Shown in pieces: positions 59,651-64,000 of a stretch of 64,000 nt of DNA (the first letter of the stretch is position 1; each line of letters opens with the position of its first letter). Position numbers and translations under genes: made by a program. Source of the stretch: Catenuloplanes niger (GTDB lineage Bacteria > Actinomycetota > Actinomycetes > Mycobacteriales > Micromonosporaceae); contig NZ_JAVDYC010000001.1 in NCBI RefSeq assembly GCF_031458255.1, positions 1,178,001 through 1,242,000 of the forward strand. The letters are read 5' to 3'. The notes beneath the pieces are model-generated. The model was not told the DNA's origin, searched no databases, and saw only the letters and a list, made by a program, of their open reading frames with translations.

Positions 59651-59896
59651 TCACTCCACGCCGAGCAGCTCGAGAATCGACGGAATCGGCACCACATACC
59701 GGCGCCCGATCCGCAGCAACCGCACCGGAAACTCATCCGCCTTCGCCAGCTGGTAGGCCTTCGACCGGCCGATCCCGAGAATCGCCCCGGCCGTCTCCAC
59801 GTCCGTGGTCATGCCGAGACCCCGTACCGCGTCGATCGTCCACACCCTGCCGCGGCGCTGCGCCGCACCATTCGCCTCTGCCGTACCCGTAGTCAT
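59651..59896 (-). CDS. Excisionase/AlpA-type HTH protein
   Basis: An 81-aa DNA-binding protein. The core V-E-T-A-G-A-I-L-G-I-G-R-S-K-A-Y-Q-L-A-K, then F-P-V-R-L-L-R-I-G-R-R-Y-V-V-P, is the MerR-like excisionase (HTH_17) pattern. ATG 59896 has GGAGG upstream and is preferred over the longer form. Such proteins direct excision of integrative elements, but no integrase is present in the window, so it may now be only a regulator of its operon. Confidence 0.85.
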   Translation of the reverse strand: MTTGTAEANGAAQRRGRVWTIDAVRGLGMTTDVETAGAILGIGRSKAYQLAKADEFPVRLLRIGRRYVVPIPSILELLGVE

Positions 59897-60292
59897 ACGC
59901 CACCTCCGCGCGTGCCAGCGGAAGCGATGTGGATACAACGCCCGCCTGTGGATGACCGCGCAGACATTTCCGTCCGCGTGTTAGCGGCCCCGCTGCGCCG
60001 GCTGTCCGCCCGCCATTCTGGAGCAGGACAAACGTGGCACCGCAGAGAAGGATCGAGGCCGTGGATGATCAGCGTCTACCCAGCGCCGTGGCCGTAGACG
60101 CAGCGACGAAGCGATCCGCGGTGAACGGCGATCCCGCGTTCGAGGTGTTGGCTCGGTTTGGGGCGCGCCCGCCGCGTCAGCAGAAACGCGATCGGCCCTC
60201 GCGCACCGCGATCACGCATCCGCTCATGCCGCAGGTCGCCCTCCGACCGCAATCGGGTCTCCGGATCTGCCGCGACGGCGGCCGGAGTCGGC
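59897..60292. other. Intergenic stretch without clear gene
   Basis: About 400 bases. A plus-strand frame beginning near 60061 (GTG, D-D-Q-R-L-P-S) runs into the antisense of the next gene. Its third-position bias is weaker than that of neighbouring genes, so I do not call it. No repeat or terminator recognised. Confidence 0.4.
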
Positions 60293-61360
60293 TCATGTGG
60301 ATGCGAGTGCCCAGAGCAGTCCGGTGTCCTGGTGAGGGTGCTGGGTGACAAGCCGCGTCCTGAACTCTGCGAGATCGAGGTGCCCGAGTGCCTCGGCTAG
60401 CCGCCGGTAGGTGACGTAGTCGACGCCTCGGCCGCGGGCGGTTTCCTCCCACATGGACAACTCGTCGAACACTGCGGCGGACGGCTGCGAACGGGGCCGT
60501 GGTCTTGCCGCCTTGCGACGCTCGATGTCGAGTTCCGTACCGCCGAGGATCTGGATGGCGATCTGCTCTGCCTCTGTGAAGGAGGCGGTGTCCGTCAGCG
60601 CTGCCAGCAGCGGGTTGATGCCGCTGACGGCGTGCATGCTCATCTCGTGCACGACCGGACTGGTGTCGTCGAGATGGACTGGGAGTCCGGCGTCTCGGAT
60701 TTCTACCGTGCCGCGCAGGCCGAGCGTCGCGGAGGCCAGCAGCGCAGAGGCCTCGGTGGGATGCCATCGGAGGATGGGCAGAATGGGTTTCCAGGCCTCC
60801 GGATCGAGTCGCCGTATTGTGGCGTCGCCGGTACGCTGGAGCACGAGCGCGGCGGAGAGCTCGCCGTCGACTCCGGGCCCGGCGATCCACGCCGCCGCGC
60901 CGGGGAGGTCTACGCAGGCGGACCCTGTCAGCGCGTCCGCGAGTGGGCTGCGAAGCCCGGCGTCGCCGGGCCGTCCGAGCAGATCACCCCCGACATCGAT
61001 CACGCGAACGTGGCCGGCGCCGAGCGTCGCGGCAGCGGAGATGATCTGCGCTCGCAGCCCACGCGCACCGTCGTACGGATCCAGGAGGATCAGCGGCAGT
61101 GGCAGTTCGGCGGCGAGTCGCGGCAGCGTGGACCCTGCGGGTGCGATCGGGCGGCTGCCGGGCATGACCTGCCACCAGCCGGTGTGACGGTGCAGGCCCG
61201 TGAAGTCGGCAGCGCCGCGAGGGCCGGGGAGCGGGTCGATGATCAGCCGGTCCCACGCCAGGGTCGCGATGCCCACCGCGCCGTCGGGGGCGAATCCGGC
61301 CATGGCGGCCGCCGCGATGGCGTCGCCCCCTCCGCCTGCGGCGACCAGTAGCGTTCCCAC
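60293..61360 (-). CDS. DUF1152 domain protein
   Basis: A 355-aa protein of the DUF1152 family: the N-terminal nucleotide-binding-like L-L-V-A-A-G-G-G-G-D-A-I-A-A-A, I-D-P-L-P-G-P-R and V-R-V-I-D-V-G-G-D segments are typical. Biochemical function is unknown. ATG 61360 is 72 bases from the divergent GntR start at 61433, with a palindromic operator between them, so GntR probably controls both. Confidence 0.85.
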   Translation of the reverse strand: MGTLLVAAGGGGDAIAAAAMAGFAPDGAVGIATLAWDRLIIDPLPGPRGAADFTGLHRHTGWWQVMPGSRPIAPAGSTLPRLAAELPLPLILLDPYDGARGLRAQIISAAATLGAGHVRVIDVGGDLLGRPGDAGLRSPLADALTGSACVDLPGAAAWIAGPGVDGELSAALVLQRTGDATIRRLDPEAWKPILPILRWHPTEASALLASATLGLRGTVEIRDAGLPVHLDDTSPVVHEMSMHAVSGINPLLAALTDTASFTEAEQIAIQILGGTELDIERRKAARPRPRSQPSAAVFDELSMWEETARGRGVDYVTYRRLAEALGHLDLAEFRTRLVTQHPHQDTGLLWALAST

Positions 61361-61395
61361 TGCTCCAGCCTAGTGATGCGATAATCCGATCACGG

Positions 61396-61414
61396 TGGCC
61401 AATGGCATTGGCCA
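61396..61414. promoter_or_regulatory. Palindromic operator between DUF1152 and GntR
   Basis: TGGCCAATGGCATTGGCCA: perfect nine-base arms around one central G. It is placed to control both divergent genes. The segment 61395-61407 (GTGGCCAATGGCA in reading order) matches the first methyltransferase-promoter repeat in 11 of 13 positions. Confidence 0.7.
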
Positions 61415-61432
61415 GTCACAGAAGGTAGCGAG

Positions 61433-62176
61433 TTGCCAGAGATCCAGCGAGTCGTCCCGAAGTACCTGCAGATCGCCAACTACGTGCGCGATCAGATCCT
61501 TCGCGGCGACCTGCAGCCCGGCGACGAGGTGCCGTCGGAGCGGCAGATCGCCAGTGACTGGACCGTGGCCCGGCCGACCGCCACCCGTGCGCTGGAGGCG
61601 CTCCGGCAGCAGGGGTTCGTGGAGAGCCGTCAGGGATCGGGCACCTACGTGCGTGATCGCATGCGACCGAACCGGCTGGCGCGTGAGCGGTACATCCGTG
61701 CCCGGGAGACCGGAAAGATCTATCCCGCGAACGAGCGCGCGGTCATCCTCGCGGCTGGCCGCGACATCGCTCCCGCGCACGTCGCTGACGCTCTCGGGCT
61801 CGCCACTGACGCTGGGGTCGTCCGTCGGCAGCGCGTGATCTACGCCGACGACACACCGGTAGAGGTCTCCACCGCCTGGTACGCGTCGTCGATCGGTGAT
61901 CTCGCCCCCGACCTGCTGGTCCGCGAGCGCATCCGGCAAGGCACCCTCGCCTATGTGGAGCAGTGCACCGGCCGGCACGCACAGCACGCACGCGACGAGA
62001 TGAGCGCGCGGCTCGCCACCAGTGAGGAGCGCGGGCAGCTGCAGCTCGACGACCCGTCCGCGATCCTGGTGGTGCGGCACGTGGTGTACGACAGCGAGGA
62101 CCGGCCCCTCGAATTCACCGAGGCCGTGCACCTGCCGCATCGCTGGGCTTTCGAGTCCACCTACGCCCTGTCGTAG
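61433..62176 (+). CDS. GntR/UTRA family regulator
   Basis: A 247-aa repressor-type regulator. The N-terminal winged helix has Y-L-Q-I-A-N-Y-V-R-D-Q-I-L-R-G-D-L-Q-P-G and P-S-E-R-Q-I-A, then G-S-G-T-Y-V; the C-terminal UTRA ligand domain ends in F-T-E-A-V-H-L-P. TTG 61433 with GAAGGT upstream gives the normal N-terminus. Its gene is followed by the lanthipeptide locus, whose promoter contains related palindromes, so it is the likely cluster repressor. Similar GntR proteins also occur on conjugative elements. Confidence 0.88.
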   Translation: MPEIQRVVPKYLQIANYVRDQILRGDLQPGDEVPSERQIASDWTVARPTATRALEALRQQGFVESRQGSGTYVRDRMRPNRLARERYIRARETGKIYPANERAVILAAGRDIAPAHVADALGLATDAGVVRRQRVIYADDTPVEVSTAWYASSIGDLAPDLLVRERIRQGTLAYVEQCTGRHAQHARDEMSARLATSEERGQLQLDDPSAILVVRHVVYDSEDRPLEFTEAVHLPHRWAFESTYALS

Positions 62177-62220
62177 TTACTCAACGCAACGAGCCGCCTC
62201 TGCCACTCTTGCCGTCACAT

Positions 62221-62235
62221 AGTGGCCTATGCCAC
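62221..62235 (+). promoter_or_regulatory. Operator-like repeat 1 upstream of the FxLD methyltransferase
   Basis: AGTGGCCTATGCCAC: GTGGC/GCCAC arms around CTAT. First of two copies 25 bases apart. Confidence 0.6.
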
Positions 62236-62245
62236 AATGCACTTG

Positions 62246-62261
62246 AGTGGACTATGCCACT
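62246..62261 (+). promoter_or_regulatory. Operator-like repeat 2 upstream of the FxLD methyltransferase
   Basis: AGTGGACTATGCCACT: AGTGG/CCACT arms around ACTATG; 14 of 15 positions match repeat 1. The 25-base spacing places the repeats on nearly the same DNA face. Confidence 0.6.
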
Positions 62262-62440
62262 TGATCGACGGAGCGAGAGTGCGCGGTCCGCCGGGCACGA
62301 GGCACCACCTCAGGCAGGGAGGTGCCGCGACTCCGACGTTCCGCAGGGTCGCGCACGCCGCTGGCCGGCTACTGCACGCAGCGCGAACGAGTAACCCTGG
62401 GATCCCAGTTAAATCGCCGCCTGACACGAAAAGGACTGCC

Positions 62441-63694
62441 ATGGATTTGGTCGACGGCACCGACACGATCAGCAGCGAAGACCTCCATCGACGGATGGTG
62501 GAGCAGCTGATCGAGGACCACGCCGGGAAAGGCCTGGTCATGCGGCCCGAGGTGGAGGCGGCGCTACGGGTGGTGCGTCGTCATCAGTTCACGCCGGGAG
62601 TTCCGCTGGAGGAGGCGTACGGCCCGTACTCCGCCGTCGTCACCAAACGCCGCGGTGACGAGGCCATCAGCTCGGTGTCGGCGCCGTCTCTGATCGCGGC
62701 GATGCTCGGCCAGGCCGCCGACGCACTCGACGGTATCGAGGGTCGGCACGTGCTGGAGATCGGATCGGGCGGCTACAACGCGGCGCTCCTGCGCGAGCTG
62801 GTTGGCCCGGCCGGGTCGGTCACCACCGTGGACATCGACCCGGACGTGACCGACCGGGCGAGTGCATGCCTGACCGCGGCGGGCTACGACGACATCCGCG
62901 TGGTGTGCACGGACGCGAACCAGCCAATCGACGCCGGCCGCCGCTACGACCTGATCATCGTGACCGTCGGCGCCTGGGACATCCCGCCAGCCTGGACCTC
63001 CCAGCTGACCGACACAGGAGTGCTGGTCGTGCCGCTACGCACGTTCGGCATGACCCGCTCCTGGGCGCTGCGCCTGCACGGCGACCGGCTGGTCAGCCAC
63101 AGCCAGCAGATCTGCGGATTCGTCGCCATGCAGGGCTCCGGAGCGCACGAGCTCCGGTACGTCGACATCGCCGACGGTGTCCACCTGCGGCTGGACGAAG
63201 GCGAGCAGGTCGACGCCGACGCGATCGGCGCGCTGCTGACCGCGCCGCGGCAGCAGGCATGGACCGGGGTGAGTCTGCCCCCGCGGACCGTGCTGGCCGA
63301 CCTGGACCTGTGGCTCGCCGCGTGCCTGACCGCCGAGGCGGGCCAGTTCGTCATCCTCACCGCGCAGCAGGAAGCTGTCGACGCCGGGACCGTTTCTCCG
63401 GCCTGGCGGTTTGGCACGCCGGCCGTCGTAGGCGACGGCACGATCTGCTACCGGTCGGCGCTGGCCTGGACCGGCGACCTGTTCGACCTCGGCGCCTGCG
63501 CGCACGGTCCCGCCGCCGCGGCCGCGGCCGGGCGGATGGTCGCGCACATGCGGGCGTGGGCGGACGCCGGCGAACCCGCCCCGGTGTTGCATGTATTGCC
63601 CGCCTCGACTCCCGACGGCGACCTGCCGGCCGGGACGGTGCTGGACAAGCGGGACCGCCGCCTCGTCCTCACCTTCACTCCCGCACCCGCGTGA
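62441..63694 (+). CDS. FxLD-system methyltransferase (PCMT/LanS_A-like)
   Basis: A 417-aa SAM-dependent methyltransferase related to protein-L-isoaspartate O-methyltransferase. L-E-I-G-S-G-G-Y-N-A-A-L-L is motif I (about residue 102), with T-T-V-D-I-D-P-D-V next, and a long C-terminal extension is typical of the FxLD subfamily. Related LanS_A enzymes methylate an Asp of class I lanthipeptides, leading to isoaspartate or aspartimide. ATG 62441 has AAGGA upstream; the long upstream frame covers the operator repeats. The precursor gene starts 16 bases after the stop. Confidence 0.88.
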   Translation: MDLVDGTDTISSEDLHRRMVEQLIEDHAGKGLVMRPEVEAALRVVRRHQFTPGVPLEEAYGPYSAVVTKRRGDEAISSVSAPSLIAAMLGQAADALDGIEGRHVLEIGSGGYNAALLRELVGPAGSVTTVDIDPDVTDRASACLTAAGYDDIRVVCTDANQPIDAGRRYDLIIVTVGAWDIPPAWTSQLTDTGVLVVPLRTFGMTRSWALRLHGDRLVSHSQQICGFVAMQGSGAHELRYVDIADGVHLRLDEGEQVDADAIGALLTAPRQQAWTGVSLPPRTVLADLDLWLAACLTAEAGQFVILTAQQEAVDAGTVSPAWRFGTPAVVGDGTICYRSALAWTGDLFDLGACAHGPAAAAAAGRMVAHMRAWADAGEPAPVLHVLPASTPDGDLPAGTVLDKRDRRLVLTFTPAPA

Positions 63695-63710
63695 GAAAGG
63701 GAAACCGCAC

Positions 63711-63878
63711 ATGGACACCAGCGAACTGACCCCATCCACCACCGAGGTTCACGACGAGTACGAGCGGCTGGATCTGACCCTGGTCGACGCCGGACCGGTC
63801 GCGACCGGCTACGCCACCGGCACCGACGACGGCTGCGGGTCGGGTAACACCGGCTCCAGCGCCTGCTCCGGCAAGTAA
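63711..63878 (+). CDS. FxLD-family class I lanthipeptide precursor
   Basis: A 55-aa precursor peptide. An acidic leader carries the FxLD-like box R-L-D-L-T-L-V-D near residues 19-26. The core (G-T-D-D-G-C-G-S, then S-S-A-C-S-G-K) has several Thr/Ser and two Cys for lanthionine formation, and a Asp-Gly step suited to aspartimide formation by the neighbouring methyltransferase. AAAGGGA precedes ATG 63711. The strict F-x-L-D phenylalanine is replaced, so this is a divergent member. Confidence 0.85.
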   Translation: MDTSELTPSTTEVHDEYERLDLTLVDAGPVATGYATGTDDGCGSGNTGSSACSGK

Positions 63879-63884
63879 CCACCC

Positions 63885-63911
63885 GGGCCCGGCGCCAACT
63901 GCGCCGGGCCC
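63885..63911 (+). terminator. Hairpin between precursor and dehydratase genes
   Basis: GGGCCCGGCGC, loop CAACT, GCGCCGGGCCC: perfect 11-base arms, six bases after the precursor stop. Probably a partial terminator that keeps precursor mRNA in excess over the enzyme genes. Confidence 0.75.
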
Positions 63912-63930
63912 ACGCATCCGCGGAGGCCGT

Positions 63931-64000
63931 CATGTTCGCCACGCCCGGCGCCGCGCTGATCAGGGCCGCCGCCTACCCGGCCGGCCTCGACCTTCCTCCG
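63931..64000 (+). CDS. Lanthipeptide dehydratase (LanB-like), 5' end only
   Basis: ATG 63931 with GGAGG upstream encodes F-A-T-P-G-A-A-L-I-R-A-A-A-Y-P-A-G-L-D-L-P-P before the window ends. Such an opening is normal for LanB dehydratases, and the position after an FxLD precursor supports it. It would dehydrate core Ser/Thr using glutamyl-tRNA. The rest is outside the window. Confidence 0.6.

Noticed and set aside
60034-60348. A 104-codon frame in the gap before the DUF1152 gene
   Set aside because: Weaker third-position bias than real genes here, overlaps the DUF1152 3' end in antisense, and has no recognisable domain.
1-64000. CRISPR array, rRNA operon or integrase expected for an island
   Set aside because: Looked for regularly spaced repeats, rRNA-like tracts and tyrosine or serine recombinase motifs; none was recognised.

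Overview
This is a high-GC actinobacterial chromosome segment. The evidence is strong G/C third-position bias, LAL-type LuxR regulators, XRE-DUF5753/DUF397 pairs, a GPP34 protein, BTAD and Scr1-type regulators, and the beginning of an FxLD lanthipeptide locus. The gene set looks like Micromonosporaceae or Streptomycetaceae, but the sequence alone does not fix the genus. I saw no rRNA gene, no intact tRNA gene and no CRISPR array.

Region 1 (about 0-20.9 kb) is a metabolic and regulatory neighbourhood. It holds a DUF1330 protein, an AraC regulator, a CPA1 Na+/H+ antiporter, an ABC ATPase/FtsX permease pair, a STAS protein, an XRE-NB-ARC-TPR regulator, three consecutive short-chain dehydrogenases, two large LAL-type LuxR regulators, an amidohydrolase, an F420/NADP-type Rossmann protein and an odd exported Atu4866-domain protein. 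A recurring asymmetric motif, TAGGCGA-N(5-6)-CCGATnC, lies in front of seven of these genes. It suggests one dispersed regulon, perhaps controlled by the AraC protein.

Region 2 (about 20.9-48.3 kb) is a defence-type island. After roughly 0.9 kb of non-coding DNA with hairpins come a two-TM membrane protein and, divergently, an 1158-residue protein that fuses a kinase-like domain, a STAND-type P-loop ATPase and TPR repeats. A degenerate response regulator follows. Next is an 18-kb gene train with mostly overlapping start and stop codons: DUF4365, an unknown 371-aa protein, a SNF2-type helicase (DrmD-like), a 1569-aa PglX/DrmMI-like adenine methylase, a 2123-aa DEAD helicase with DUF1998 and a nuclease-like tail (DrmA-like), and a UvrD-type helicase. 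A convergent PHP-SMC-type ATPase closes the island. The set resembles class 1 DISARM but lacks recognisable drmB and drmC and has extra partners, so it may be a distinct DISARM-related system.

Region 3 (about 48.5-60 kb) is a mosaic of mobile-element-associated genes. It contains a broken BTAD protein, an XRE-DUF5753/DUF397 pair with an upstream TPR regulator, a complete IS3-family element beside that regulator's 5' end, small coupled genes around a GPP34 protein, a second DUF5753-type regulator, and an excisionase-like HTH gene leading a three-gene operon. No integrase is visible.

Region 4 (about 60.3-64 kb) has a DUF1152 gene divergent from a GntR/UTRA regulator. It is followed by the start of an FxLD-family lanthipeptide cluster: a PCMT-type methyltransferase, a 55-aa precursor, a hairpin and the first codons of a LanB dehydratase cut by the window end. 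Related palindromes before the GntR gene and before the methyltransferase suggest GntR controls the cluster.
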